In this document: one piece after another, positions 8,134-19,197 of the stretch
Layout of the letters: each line of letters opens with the position of its first letter
Numbering within the stretch: position 1 is the stretch's first letter
Source: Acidobacteriota bacterium
GTDB lineage: Bacteria; Actinomycetota; Acidimicrobiia; Acidimicrobiales; RAAP-2
Reading direction: 5' to 3'
Assembly: GCA_018970215.1 (NCBI GenBank)
Contig: JAGWWX010000010.1
Span: 1 to 36,983 of the forward strand
DNA: 36,983 nt
Position numbers and translations under genes: made by a program
The notes under the pieces: generated by a model
Databases searched by the model: none
What the model was told of the DNA's origin: nothing
What the model saw: the letters and a program-made list of their open reading frames with translations, nothing else

Positions 8134-9506
8134 AACTCCGGTTCGGTCAACGTGGCCACGATGTTGTCAATCACGCTCAAGGGAACATCAGGATGCAGAA
8201 AACTGAGGCGCCCACATGGCTCTCCCTCCCACACTGATGGTGCGACAAACGCAATTTGACGCTCGAGGAGCGACGTCGACCAGCGCTGGTAGTCCTCGGT
8301 CGTCCAACCGTGACGTGTGAAGAGAACATTGGTGAGTTCAGGAACCCGCAGAAGTTTCGTTGCGGAGCATCGATGAATGGCGTCGGCGGCGTACTGCGCA
8401 AGATCTAGTCCCGCGTCAATGGCGCGGGCGTATGCCGTGGTCCCGTGAGTGGCGAGTGAAAACCAGAGAGCGAGTCCTCGAGGTCGACGAGAGAGGTGAA
8501 TGGCGTAGTCCGAAGGATTCCACTCCGGTGTGTCGGGGGCGGCGTGCAGCACATCGAGGTACCCGGCATGCTGCGTATGAACCGCCCGTGCAAGATGCGG
8601 TTCGCGGTACAACAGACCGGCGCAGTCAAGGGGCGCAAACAACCATTTATGGGGGTCTATGACGAAACTGTCGGCGTGACGAATTCCCGTTAATCGAGGT
8701 GCGAGGCGGTCGCTCAGGATGCCAGCCCCTCCGTATGCGCCGTCAATGTGGAACCAGAGCCCCTGCGAACGGGCAAACTCCCCCAGTCCCTCGAGGTCGT
8801 CAATAATTCCCGCGTTAGTCGTTCCCGCCGTCGCAACGACGGCGATAATGTTCGCCGCTTGAGGATTGCCCGACATCGCGGCGACGAGATCGGCACGCGT
8901 CAAGCGGTGGTCCGACGTTGGGACCACAAACGCTTCCAATCCCAAAATATGCAAGGCGGCGCCGACAGAGCTATGGGACTCCTCACTGACCGCAACGCAG
9001 AGACGATGGCGATCAATTTCGGGATGCCGTGCCGCGCCGATGTCTCGTGCCACGGTTAAGGCGGACAGATTGGCAATGGTGCCGCCCGATACGAATGCCC
9101 CACCGGAGCCGGCGGGCATGCCCGCCGTCCGAGCCAGGAATTCAAGTGTGTGGTTTTCCGCGACGACCGCACCGGCGCTCTCCAACCAACTCGTTCCATT
9201 GAGTCCCGAACACGCCACCACCATGTCGAACAGCAACGACGCTTTCGTGGGGGCGTTGGGGATAAACGCTAAAAACTTCGAGGAGTCAGTCGAGATGACA
9301 TGCTCGGCAAGCTCTCGTATGAACATTTCGAGGACATCATCCGGTGATCGTCCATCAGTGGTGATGAATCCATCCAAATGACGCGGTGAGAGCCCCCGGA
9401 CCGATCCGAAATCAAGCGGCACGGGATCGAGGGCCAAACGCTCCCGACAGTACGCAAAGACACGATCCGCAAAACCTTCATCCAAAGTAAACATGGACGA
9501 CTCCAC
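8130..9506 (-). CDS. PLP-dependent group II decarboxylase
   Basis: The 458-aa product belongs to the aromatic-L-amino-acid/glutamate/tyrosine decarboxylase family. SGGTIANLSAL (phosphate-binding area), HSS at 178-180 (cofactor stacking), HIDGAYGG (253-260, Asp to the pyridine N) and DPHKWLF with Lys287 as the Schiff-base lysine are all present, so it should be active. The substrate (aromatic amino acid, tyrosine or other) is not readable. Starts GTG 9506 and ATG 9494 are both possible, each with a purine-rich ribosome-binding site (AAGGGGG and GGTGGAG). It lies 30 nt after guaB1 on the same strand and is probably co-transcribed. Confidence 0.9.
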   Translation of the reverse strand: MESSMFTLDEGFADRVFAYCRERLALDPVPLDFGSVRGLSPRHLDGFITTDGRSPDDVLEMFIRELAEHVISTDSSKFLAFIPNAPTKASLLFDMVVACSGLNGTSWLESAGAVVAENHTLEFLARTAGMPAGSGGAFVSGGTIANLSALTVARDIGAARHPEIDRHRLCVAVSEESHSSVGAALHILGLEAFVVPTSDHRLTRADLVAAMSGNPQAANIIAVVATAGTTNAGIIDDLEGLGEFARSQGLWFHIDGAYGGAGILSDRLAPRLTGIRHADSFVIDPHKWLFAPLDCAGLLYREPHLARAVHTQHAGYLDVLHAAPDTPEWNPSDYAIHLSRRPRGLALWFSLATHGTTAYARAIDAGLDLAQYAADAIHRCSATKLLRVPELTNVLFTRHGWTTEDYQRWSTSLLERQIAFVAPSVWEGEPCGRLSFLHPDVPLSVIDNIVATLTEPEF

Positions 9507-9536
9507 CTCTACCCCCTTGCAGCGAATGTTTGACGA

Positions 9537-10994
<1,458 letters not shown>

Positions 10995-11056
10995 CTATGA
11001 GCCCCCGAAAAACTAGTTCGCCCGCGACACGCAGTCTGTGGTCGCGGTCGCGCCCC

Positions 11057-11062
11057 TATCGT
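11057..11062 (+). promoter_or_regulatory. -10 hexamer TATCGT for the hydrolase gene
   Basis: TATCGT, then 7 nt, then GTG at 11070. An imperfect palindrome (11023-11030 with 11038-11046, CGCGAC/GTCGCG core) lies just upstream and could be an operator or simply a hairpin. Confidence 0.4.
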
Positions 11063-11069
11063 GGCGGTC

Positions 11070-11747
11070 GTGAATGTTCTGTTGGTTCCCGGATACTGGC
11101 TGACCGGTGACTCATGGGCGCCGATTTCCGCCGCGCTCGCGGCCGCCGGACACCGGCCAATCGCCGTGACCCGTCGAGGGGATACGTTGGCGGAGCAGAT
11201 TGAGTACCTCGGTGCTCTGCTCGACGAACTAGGGGAACCAGTAGTTCTGGTGGGCCACTCGGCGGGCGGACCAATATGTCATGGCGTCGTCGACACGCGG
11301 CCCACGAAGGTAGTGCGCACGATCTATGTCGACACCTGGCCGGGGAGCGACGGATGTGCCGTGAACTCCGGACTACCGACCCATGACGGGTATATCCCGC
11401 TGCCGGACTGGAGCGCCTTTGACGACGCCGACCTCGTCGACCTCACCGACGACCTGCGGTCGGCATTTGCGGCAATGGCAGTCGCCGAGCCCGCGCGAGT
11501 AGACACCGACACGCTCACGCTGATGAACCCTGCGCGTCGAGCAGTGCCCATCGACATCATCGCGTGTGAGTTCACGCCCGATCAACTTCGTGCGTGGGCT
11601 TCAGAAGGCGCCGACGTCCTCAAGGAACTGCTGACGATTGACGATGTTCGATTCCATCATCTCCCGACGGGACACTGGCCGCAACTGACGAAGCCCGCCG
11701 AGCTCGCGCAGCTCATAATTTCACTGGTCGATAACGTCGAACTCTGA
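11070..11747 (+). CDS. alpha/beta hydrolase
   Basis: About 225 aa. It starts NVLLVPGYW (oxyanion region), has the nucleophile elbow GHSAGG with Ser64, and ends with TGHWPQL, the usual catalytic-His context. It is shorter than many relatives but seems complete. The start is set at GTG 11070 because TATCGT lies 7 nt upstream and the family normally begins directly at this first strand. GTG 11061 is the in-frame alternative. It is likely a cytoplasmic esterase or related hydrolase. The substrate is unknown. Its end is 4 nt from the convergent membrane-protein gene. Confidence 0.88.
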   Translation: MNVLLVPGYWLTGDSWAPISAALAAAGHRPIAVTRRGDTLAEQIEYLGALLDELGEPVVLVGHSAGGPICHGVVDTRPTKVVRTIYVDTWPGSDGCAVNSGLPTHDGYIPLPDWSAFDDADLVDLTDDLRSAFAAMAVAEPARVDTDTLTLMNPARRAVPIDIIACEFTPDQLRAWASEGADVLKELLTIDDVRFHHLPTGHWPQLTKPAELAQLIISLVDNVEL

Positions 11748-11751
11748 GACG

Positions 11752-12579
11752 TTAACTCACGACGCGTGCCGAGCGATAGAGCACGACTCGCACTGAAGAC
11801 TGCAGGGCATTGAGACCAATGACCATGGCGAAGAAAATCAGGACAGCGGCGGCTCCGGCTACGCCGACCGCACCTCGCGCCATCAGTGACGCGGTCGAGT
11901 ACGTCCCGACGTAGTACCCCGCTCCCACCGCGGCGGCGATCGGCACTAGAAGTGCGGCTGTCACTGCTATCTGCAGGATGATATTTGACGCAATCGTCAC
12001 TCGGGGATACTTCGCCAGCAGTGTGGCGGAACGCTTCAGCGAATCGACAACAGGAAGTTCCTCAAAGGCGAGGATCGGAGTGATGTAGTAGGTGGCTCCC
12101 GCCCACGCAAAAAATGAGGCGTGTTGCACGATGCGCCCAAGAGTTCCCCCCAGGGCATTACTCACTATCCGCATCACGGCACCGACGGTCGCAGAAAATG
12201 CAACCCACCCGACTATTCGAACCCACTTCGATGACGCCATCTTTAAGGCGTGCGAGAGCGCAAGCGACTCGCCCCGCAAGGCGGCACTCAGCCCATACGT
12301 CAAGGCGACGTTGAACCAGCACCACAGGACGCCTGTCAAGAAAAACACTACGAAGAACTCAATGGCGACTATCAGAACGCCAGCGGACTGCGCGTCCGAC
12401 AACGTGGAAGTCACCATCAGTGTGGGAGCCGCCACCCCGCCCCACAACACCACCGTTGCAACGAGCGCAGCAAACGGCCATGCGAGAAAACGAGGGTGAA
12501 CCCGTAATACTCCGTAGGCCTCACGCAGTATTCGACGTGACTCATCGACGGTGTTGCCGTAGTGTCGCGAATTCAGCAC
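11752..12579 (-). CDS. multi-pass membrane protein (DUF6159-like)
   Basis: The 275-aa protein has a short cytoplasmic N-terminus and about six hydrophobic segments, including paired helices FAALVATVVLWGGVAAP and GVLIVAIEFFVVFFLTGVL. A conserved-looking central segment has ITPILAFEELPVVDSLKRS, a pattern of the DUF6159-type integral membrane proteins. The function is unknown. The start is GTG 12579 because AAGGAG (12585-12590) lies 5 nt upstream. The longer reading from 12663 would add a polar tail without support. Confidence 0.8.
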   Translation of the reverse strand: MLNSRHYGNTVDESRRILREAYGVLRVHPRFLAWPFAALVATVVLWGGVAAPTLMVTSTLSDAQSAGVLIVAIEFFVVFFLTGVLWCWFNVALTYGLSAALRGESLALSHALKMASSKWVRIVGWVAFSATVGAVMRIVSNALGGTLGRIVQHASFFAWAGATYYITPILAFEELPVVDSLKRSATLLAKYPRVTIASNIILQIAVTAALLVPIAAAVGAGYYVGTYSTASLMARGAVGVAGAAAVLIFFAMVIGLNALQSSVRVVLYRSARVVS

Positions 12580-12786
12580 ATTAACTCCTTGGCCTGTCAT
12601 TAATTTAGGCGAGCCGTATCGACATTCAGCGAGGCAACGAGGAAAGAAACGACGGTTTTGCAACGCAGCTTTCAGTTCTTACGTCCTTCTTACCTCCTTT
12701 CATGTCACACCCCCTCGGTACCGTAAGAGTGTTGCTTCTCCGTCACGCTGTTCGAGCGAAGTACGGGAGATCTGAAAGGAGAACCT

Positions 12787-13263
12787 GTGGGTTCGATGTC
12801 CGGCGCAGTTTTTATCGGGGAGTTTCATCCCAACGACGGTGATCTCATTCCAAGTCACGTCATTCAAATCATTGAAGGGGACTCCTTGGCCTTCGCAATC
12901 TCCCCGCTTTTCGGAGGCAGCCACCAACGCTGGCTGATGGTGGACCCCTCACGTGCCCGTGAAACCCTGATGGCGGCGGCGGCACTGGTGTTGCCCACCT
13001 CGGCTCATCATCCTCTGGCCGCCGAGGTGGACATTGACGCATCCCGAGTCAGCACGGATGACTTGGCGGCGTTACGCCGGACGTTCGAAGATGTCCGCCC
13101 CGGCGTTCTCGCGGTCCTCGGGCACGGATGTGTCATTTCGACCGACGAACTTGTGGACCTCGACGACAAGGACATCGCAATCTTTGAACCCGTGTACAAG
13201 AGAACTTTCAGCCACTGGAGCAATGACAACGTGATTTTTGACAATCGCGGCGGACAACAGTAA
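12787..13263 (+). CDS. orphan protein, first gene of a phosphatase operon
   Basis: This 158-aa protein is not recognised. It is soluble, mixed alpha/beta and acidic, with GAVFIGEFHPNDGD at the start, a helix-rich middle and VLAVLGHGCVISTDEL near residue 110. The start is GTG 12787 (AAAGGAG 5 nt upstream). ATG 12796 is also in frame. It is followed after 9 nt by the phosphatase gene. Its leader, GAAAGGAGAACCTGTGG, matches that of the orphan gene at 22657 in 15 of 17 positions. Confidence 0.75.
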   Translation: MGSMSGAVFIGEFHPNDGDLIPSHVIQIIEGDSLAFAISPLFGGSHQRWLMVDPSRARETLMAAAALVLPTSAHHPLAAEVDIDASRVSTDDLAALRRTFEDVRPGVLAVLGHGCVISTDELVDLDDKDIAIFEPVYKRTFSHWSNDNVIFDNRGGQQ

Positions 13264-13272
13264 GGAGACAAT

Positions 13273-13884
13273 TTGACCACCCTCACCCCCGAAGCAATTA
13301 CGACGTGGCACCGGAGACTCTGCGACGTCACCCCGTGGCTCGTCATTTCCGGTGACCTACCGCAACGACGAAAACTAGCCATTGAAAAACTCCGCGAGTG
13401 GGTTGAGGCCGGCATCACTGACATTGTGGACGTGCGCGGTGAATGGTCCGACGCTCGACTCGTGGCGAGCATTGCTCCCCAGATTCGCTACCACTATCTC
13501 GGTACTCACGACGACGGTACCGAGCAGAGCGATCAGTGGTTTCACGACGGCATTGCGGCAATGCGTGCCGCTCTCGAGCATGAGAACGCCAAGGTCATGG
13601 TTCACTGCCACATGGGAGTCAATCGCGGTCCGTCCATGGCCTTCGCCTTCTTACTCGCACACGGGTGGGAGCCCATAGCTGCCCTCGATGCGATTCGTGA
13701 CGCTCGACCAATTGCGGGCATCATCTACGCGAGCGACGCACTGCGAGCACTCCACGCCATCCGTACAGAAAATGGAACAGCCCACAGCGATGATGCCGAA
13801 CGTGTGGAGCAGTGGTTTGACGATAACGAGATTGATATCGAAACCATTATTCGCCGTATTCGAATAACAGGGAGTGAAGACTAA
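13273..13884 (+). CDS. dual-specificity/tyrosine phosphatase-like protein
   Basis: The 203-aa product carries the cysteine phosphatase loop HCX5R: HCHMGVNR at 111-118, with nucleophile Cys112 and Arg118, followed by GPSMAFAFLL. Asp79/Asp80 in THDDGTEQSD are candidates for the general acid. This is the dual-specificity phosphatase fold, which removes phosphate from proteins, lipids, sugars or RNA ends. The start is TTG 13273, supported by AAGGAG (13262-13267) just upstream. It lies in an operon with two orphan genes, the next one overlapping its stop by 1 nt (TAATG). Its partner kinase or substrate is not evident. Confidence 0.85.
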   Translation: MTTLTPEAITTWHRRLCDVTPWLVISGDLPQRRKLAIEKLREWVEAGITDIVDVRGEWSDARLVASIAPQIRYHYLGTHDDGTEQSDQWFHDGIAAMRAALEHENAKVMVHCHMGVNRGPSMAFAFLLAHGWEPIAALDAIRDARPIAGIIYASDALRALHAIRTENGTAHSDDAERVEQWFDDNEIDIETIIRRIRITGSED

Positions 13885-14195
13885 TGAACTACGTGCAACT
13901 ACAGCAGCGAAAGAACGGCGACGTCTGGCTCAACCTCCACTGTCGAATTGATGAGAATGGCGATTTCCGGATTGAGGGTCACGATCTCTCACCCACCAGC
14001 GAGTACGAATGGTGCACCATTGTGGCCCAAAACGACTTCCCTCAACTCTGCGCGCTGTTTGGTGCCGCCACCATGGATGAGCTCTTCGACGTGATCGTTC
14101 GCGACTACCTTCCCATCGAAGGCGATGGTCTCGAGAAATTCATTCGCGATAGTGACGTACCCTCACGCTTCTCGAACTACATCCACATGGACTAA
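13884..14195 (+). CDS. orphan small acidic protein, third gene of the phosphatase operon
   Basis: The 103-aa acidic protein is not securely assigned. It has an N-terminal beta-rich part (DVWLNLHCRIDENGDFRIEG) and a C-terminus ending LEKFIRDSDVPSRFSNY. Its general layout recalls small actinobacterial proteins of immunity/antitoxin-like size, but I cannot name a family. The ATG overlaps the phosphatase TAA by 1 nt. Its own TAA interlocks with the recD stop (CTAA at 14192-14195). Confidence 0.75.
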   Translation: MNYVQLQQRKNGDVWLNLHCRIDENGDFRIEGHDLSPTSEYEWCTIVAQNDFPQLCALFGAATMDELFDVIVRDYLPIEGDGLEKFIRDSDVPSRFSNYIHMD

Positions 14196-15976
14196 GGGCT
14201 GACACTTCGTCGAGCGGTCGCCAGAGCCGCCGACAGCCCCGTGAGTCGAGCAACTGGTCGGGTGATGGCCAAGCGAAGATCTTCAGCAGTCGCAATAACG
14301 GTGACCTCTTCTTTCGCTCTCGTAAGAGCGGTGTAGAGGAGCTCACGTGATAGAAGTCGCGTCCCCGGCGTCACTGACACAATGACGCGCTGAAACTCAG
14401 AGCCCTGTGACTTATGAATCGTCATGGCGTACCACGGCTGCCAGTGTGTGATAGCTGCAGGACGAAGACGAACCGGAAGTGGACCACCCGTGTCAAAGAC
14501 TGGTCCATTCGCCGACTCGCGAATGACCCCGTCGTCGCCGTTCACCAGCTTCGCCCCCCGATCACTTTGGGTAATCAGAACGGGCGTCCCCACAGTGCGC
14601 GGAGAGCCACCCACACTGATGTTGTCGGCATCTGCGACTCGTCGCACCCACCAGGTACGCCCCAGTGGACCTTGATGTTGCGCGACCAACACCATGACGC
14701 TCGTGAGTAAGTCTCGGAATTCTTCCGATGAGGACTGCACATCTGACGCCGCAGCTCGTAACTGACGCGAACGGGCCACAACCTTCGACATAACGTCATT
14801 GGGTACATCAGGCGCCGACGCGGTGATGGGAATCCACGTCACACCATCTACTGAATGCGATAGCAAGGAGATGGCTTCGTCGGCATTGCCTTCACGTACG
14901 GCCTGAAAGAGACTCAAGAGCACATCGCGATTCGTGCCACTGACCCGCCGAACAACCGTGAGCTCAGTGCCGGCAATCTGGCCGTGGCGCATCGCATCCA
15001 CAATGTCCCCCATGGCCGAACCAGCGTCGACACTCTGTAGCTGGTGAGGATCTCCCACGAGAACAATGCGAGTGGTGGGAGAGATCGCCCGCATGAGCTC
15101 GTTCATCAACGCCACATCAACCATCGACGTTTCGTCGCATATCACGATGTCCGCCGCGATGTAGTCGTCCCTTTGACGACGCGGTTGCACTGGCGTGATC
15201 CCGAGGAGAGAGTGGATTGTCGTCGGTGTGACGCGGCTCAGTAGTTGCGTCTTCGTTGCTGCGGGGAGGTCAATGGCTTGAACGGCTGCTTGAATTGCTT
15301 CGCCCATCCGTTGCGCCGCTTTCCCGGTCGGAGCACAGAGCCGAACACGGGGAAACGAGTCAACGCCCACAAGCGAGGCTTCGAGGGCGGCCAGAAATCG
15401 GGCGATAGTGGTCGTTTTCCCGGTGCCCGGTCCGCCAGCGAGAACGTAACACCGGTGAGCCCACACGCCGAGTGCCGCCGACAGAGGGAGATTCTCACTC
15501 TCATTGGTGGCAAAAATTTCGGCGGCTACCGCCGGAAACTGCTCCGGCATGACGACGGCGTCGTTTGGTAGTGGAGCACAGAGTCGCTGCGCGATATCGG
15601 TCTCCATGGCGAAGTATCGGTCAAAGTAGAGACTGTCGTGTCGAACGCATAGTGGCTCGACGTCACCGGAGTCGCGGTGAGTGATCGGTGTGAGATGTTC
15701 CAACCATTCCGTCACGCTCAGTCGTTGCAGTTCCACGGGGAGCTTTTCTGATTCAGGTAGTGCCGCAACTCGATCGAGCGGGAGACACGTACCACCGCGC
15801 GAGAGTGCAATCAGAACGAGAGCGGTTGCCCACAAAACCGGTTCAGGAAGTTCACCGTAGTGTCGATCGAGCGACGCAAGTATTTGAGCGGCTCCCCGTG
15901 GCAGGGTGTGTAGATCTTGATCATCATCGACGCGGCCGCTCAGGGCATCAACAATCTCACGAATGACGCTTCGCAT
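14192..15976 (-). CDS. recD: RecBCD exonuclease V subunit RecD (5'-3' helicase)
   Basis: This 594-aa protein is close to the usual RecD size. An N-terminal RecB-interacting domain (about 1-160) precedes the SF1B helicase core: Walker A GGPGTGKT (181-188), Walker B ICDETSMVD, motif III VLVGDPHQLQSVDAGSA, TIHKSQGSEF and YTALTRAK near the C-terminus. RecD is the fast 5'-3' motor of RecBCD at double-strand ends. The ATG at 15976 overlaps the recB TAA by 1 nt (TAATG), so translation is coupled. It is the last gene of recC-recB-recD. Confidence 0.97.
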   Translation of the reverse strand: MRSVIREIVDALSGRVDDDQDLHTLPRGAAQILASLDRHYGELPEPVLWATALVLIALSRGGTCLPLDRVAALPESEKLPVELQRLSVTEWLEHLTPITHRDSGDVEPLCVRHDSLYFDRYFAMETDIAQRLCAPLPNDAVVMPEQFPAVAAEIFATNESENLPLSAALGVWAHRCYVLAGGPGTGKTTTIARFLAALEASLVGVDSFPRVRLCAPTGKAAQRMGEAIQAAVQAIDLPAATKTQLLSRVTPTTIHSLLGITPVQPRRQRDDYIAADIVICDETSMVDVALMNELMRAISPTTRIVLVGDPHQLQSVDAGSAMGDIVDAMRHGQIAGTELTVVRRVSGTNRDVLLSLFQAVREGNADEAISLLSHSVDGVTWIPITASAPDVPNDVMSKVVARSRQLRAAASDVQSSSEEFRDLLTSVMVLVAQHQGPLGRTWWVRRVADADNISVGGSPRTVGTPVLITQSDRGAKLVNGDDGVIRESANGPVFDTGGPLPVRLRPAAITHWQPWYAMTIHKSQGSEFQRVIVSVTPGTRLLSRELLYTALTRAKEEVTVIATAEDLRLAITRPVARLTGLSAALATARRSVSP

Positions 15977-18900
15977 TAGTGCGTCCGTCCTTCAAAGAAT
16001 TCACTAACTTCCGTGATGAGTGCCTCCGGGAATGTCATGGACAGCACTCCGGACTGTGAGCTGGAAGGATCCATACCCCGTACGAAGAGATACGCCGCGC
16101 CGGCAATGTGTTCGGAATATTGGTACTCCGCCAATCGACTCCGTAAGTAGCGGTGCAGAGCAACAACATAAATCAAGGCCTGGAGGAAGTAGTGGTTGTG
16201 CGTCATGGCCGACGTCATTGTGGGAACGCTGTACTCCTCTTGCCCCGCTTCATTTCGTAATCGATTTGTCTTGTAGTCAACAACAAGAAACTGTGGGGTG
16301 TCATTTTCAGTCCACGACAACACGGCGTCCATGGAGCCCGTCATCGAACCCACCACAGTGGTGTCATCGATAGCCAGCGACTCAATCCACGGGCGAAACG
16401 TCTCAACATCACGAAGATGTTTCGTCACAATGGCGTGAAGATCTCGCAGCGCGCGCGGGTTGGGTATGGAAAAGTCGAATCCAAGTTCCGGGACGATTCG
16501 ACCCGTTGCAAAATCGGTCAGCGTGCGACTACCCGCGATGTCGCCCATCGACGTCATCACTGCTCGCCGTACCAGTTCGACCGCTTCATCAAATGGAAAG
16601 TCAGTAGGAACCATGCCTTCAGCGGCAACGGCCGTGTGCAATTGTTCTCGGATCGCCAACGTGAGATCGGGAGTCGTCACATCGAGATACTCCATAACGT
16701 GGTGAATGATGCGTCCAACCTGCGCGGATGACGCCAGTTCAACAAACCCGGAGGTCGGTAGCACGGCCATAACGCCGTCCGATCCTTCGGGTTCCGTATC
16801 GGCCTCTTGTTGAACCACCGATCCACTCACTCGAAAGAACGACGACAGTTGCGTATAGGAATTTTGACGGCTCGGTGTCGGTAGGACTCTTGACATCGTG
16901 GCCAACACACGAGCGGGCGAACTACCAGACTGGCGGTCGGGTACTCGGGGCGTCTCCGAAACATCAATCGCCTGGACCGCAAAGTGCGCGGGTGATGTCA
17001 GCGCGAGAGCTTCCACTTCGTTGGCGTCGCGGATAAGTGGTGAGCTATTCGACGCTCCGGTCCACGTCCAAATGATGTTCATGACTTTGGCTCGGGTCAT
17101 TGCTACATACCCCTTGCGACGCTGCTCCGCGAGGGCAAGATCACGCTTAATGGCCGGTCCATTACGTCGGGATGCGCCGCCGGGAACGACACCCTTCGTG
17201 CCCGCCGACACGTCAAGAATTGTGGAATTCCTTCCCTGCCGATGCAGACGATACGTGGCCACGTTCTTCTTCGTGGTCACATATGTTGAGAGAAATGGGA
17301 TGAGAACAATCGGGAACTCCAGGCCCTTGGCTTTGTGGATTGTCATAATGCGAACTGTCTTCTTGTCACTCTCTACTCGACGAGCCCACGACATCGATGC
17401 CGAGTCCGTGCTCGCCCCATCGCCGTCATCGGTTCCGGCGGACATCTCCAAAAAATGTGACAACTGAGCAAGACTGTCGCTGGCTCGCGTCCGCAGGACC
17501 TCAGCGACATGAAGGATGTCCGTAATATGCCGTTCGGCCAACGGTCGTTTTGTTGTTCGAATAAGTATCTGCGACTCCTCCACCACCGTGTCAAAGAATG
17601 CGTCGCGGTGTTCGTTATACAGAGATCGCCAGTCGAGCAGATTCTGCTGAAAGGGGGCGAGCCACGACTCGTCGTCTCGATGCCGAGCAACATCAATCCG
17701 ACTCGCACCACCAAACCAGGAGTGGGCGTAGAGGCGAACATTGCTCGCTTCGCTCGGTCCGGAGAGTGCGTTGAGAAGGTACCGCCACTGGCGCGCCGCT
17801 TCTGAGGCGAAGACGTTATTGCCTCCGACAACGGTGCTCGGGATACCAGCCCGACCGAGCTGCTCGGCGATCCACGTTCCGAACGAGTTTTTCGCCACCA
17901 AAATGACAATGTCGTCAAGCTCGACAGGGCGTACCGCGCCGGGATCGACTCTCACCCTGGCCTCATCAGGAATGACCTCTTCCAAAAGGCCGGCGACCAC
18001 ACGAGCAACGTCGGCGAACGCTTCGTGTCGAACAGACGCAGCTTTCGTCGCTTTCACTCGACGAAAGCGCCAGCTCGGACCCAGACCGTTTGCCAGCGAT
18101 AGTTCGCCCGCGGCCGTGACGGGCACAAAATCGATATGCGCCGGCATAACATCACCATCAGCAATCGGCATACCGTCGAAACTCACGCCAAAGTTCTTGG
18201 TGAAATTCTTCTTCGAGGCCTCAGATCCCGACGTATACCGTTCAAAGAAAAGGTTCTCCGCTTCGATGAAGTTGGTGGTCGACCGGAAATTATGAACGAG
18301 CTCGTACTTCTGAGCTGTTGCAATCGCCTCTTGATAGACCTGCACATCACCGCCCCGGAAGCCATAGATCGCTTGCTTTGGGTCACCTACAACGACAAAC
18401 GCCTCTAAGAATCCGCACTCCGCAATACGACAAAAACTCTCCCACTGCAGCGCGTCAGTGTCTTGAAACTCATCAATCAGTAGCGCCCCGATTGACTGCG
18501 CAACGAGCTCACGATCAGCCGCATTCTCCATTCGGACGGCCAAGCGAGTCAAGAGGTCGTCGTAACTCGTCACACCGAGCTGGCGCTTACGTTGGTCTAA
18601 TGCTGTTCGGACGCGTCGCGTGATGTCAGCAATCAGTTCGGTGATGTGATTGGAATCAACCGCCGTTATCTCGGCCGCGGGATTATCCATCATTACCCCA
18701 ATTGACTCATCAAGCCACGTACCAAAACCATCCACCGCGGCAAGTGCGCGCATTTCGTCGGGTGGGAGATTCCGTAATACATCGGCGAGTAGTGATGTGC
18801 GCACCTCGGCCGTGTTCAGTGCCGGTTCGAGTTCGCTCACCGACTCACCGAGGGCAAGCAGAGTTCTCTGGGCAAAACCGTGGATAGTGGAGATGCGAAT

Positions 18901-19197
18901 TTGTGAAAAGTTTGCGAGATGTTGGCGAACTTGAGCAGCCTTCTCGCCGTCGTGTTCGTCATGCTCAGCGTGGCGTAGCACTTCGAGGAGGTGTCGACGA
19001 ATGCGAGCGCGTAGTTCCGTTGCGGCGGCTTTCGTAAAGGTAACGACGACAATTTTTTCCGCGGGCACAATATTGTGCATCAGGAGTCGAGCCACGAGAC
19101 GCTCAATGGTGTAGGTCTTCCCACTCCCGGCACTCGCCTCAATAGCAATGAGTTCGCCCTTGTTAAGCGGTGTGGATTCGGGGTCGAAGACGGGCAT
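15976..19197 (-). CDS. recB: RecBCD exonuclease V subunit RecB (helicase/nuclease)
   Basis: The 1073-aa product has UvrD-like SF1A helicase motifs: Walker A ASAGSGKT (21-28), LLIDEFQDTD, VGDPKQAIYGFRGGD, MTIHKAKGLEFP and YVAMTRAK. A C-terminal nuclease domain carries the metal-binding Asp in GSMDAVLSW and the DYKTN motif. RecB is the 3'-5' motor and the only nuclease of the complex. The true start is ATG 19197, preceded by GGAGGAGG and overlapping the recC TGA by one base. The TTG immediately upstream is not needed. It is slightly shorter than E. coli RecB, as usual in actinobacteria. Confidence 0.97.
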   Translation of the reverse strand: MPVFDPESTPLNKGELIAIEASAGSGKTYTIERLVARLLMHNIVPAEKIVVVTFTKAAATELRARIRRHLLEVLRHAEHDEHDGEKAAQVRQHLANFSQIRISTIHGFAQRTLLALGESVSELEPALNTAEVRTSLLADVLRNLPPDEMRALAAVDGFGTWLDESIGVMMDNPAAEITAVDSNHITELIADITRRVRTALDQRKRQLGVTSYDDLLTRLAVRMENAADRELVAQSIGALLIDEFQDTDALQWESFCRIAECGFLEAFVVVGDPKQAIYGFRGGDVQVYQEAIATAQKYELVHNFRSTTNFIEAENLFFERYTSGSEASKKNFTKNFGVSFDGMPIADGDVMPAHIDFVPVTAAGELSLANGLGPSWRFRRVKATKAASVRHEAFADVARVVAGLLEEVIPDEARVRVDPGAVRPVELDDIVILVAKNSFGTWIAEQLGRAGIPSTVVGGNNVFASEAARQWRYLLNALSGPSEASNVRLYAHSWFGGASRIDVARHRDDESWLAPFQQNLLDWRSLYNEHRDAFFDTVVEESQILIRTTKRPLAERHITDILHVAEVLRTRASDSLAQLSHFLEMSAGTDDGDGASTDSASMSWARRVESDKKTVRIMTIHKAKGLEFPIVLIPFLSTYVTTKKNVATYRLHRQGRNSTILDVSAGTKGVVPGGASRRNGPAIKRDLALAEQRRKGYVAMTRAKVMNIIWTWTGASNSSPLIRDANEVEALALTSPAHFAVQAIDVSETPRVPDRQSGSSPARVLATMSRVLPTPSRQNSYTQLSSFFRVSGSVVQQEADTEPEGSDGVMAVLPTSGFVELASSAQVGRIIHHVMEYLDVTTPDLTLAIREQLHTAVAAEGMVPTDFPFDEAVELVRRAVMTSMGDIAGSRTLTDFATGRIVPELGFDFSIPNPRALRDLHAIVTKHLRDVETFRPWIESLAIDDTTVVGSMTGSMDAVLSWTENDTPQFLVVDYKTNRLRNEAGQEEYSVPTMTSAMTHNHYFLQALIYVVALHRYLRSRLAEYQYSEHIAGAAYLFVRGMDPSSSQSGVLSMTFPEALITEVSEFFEGRTH

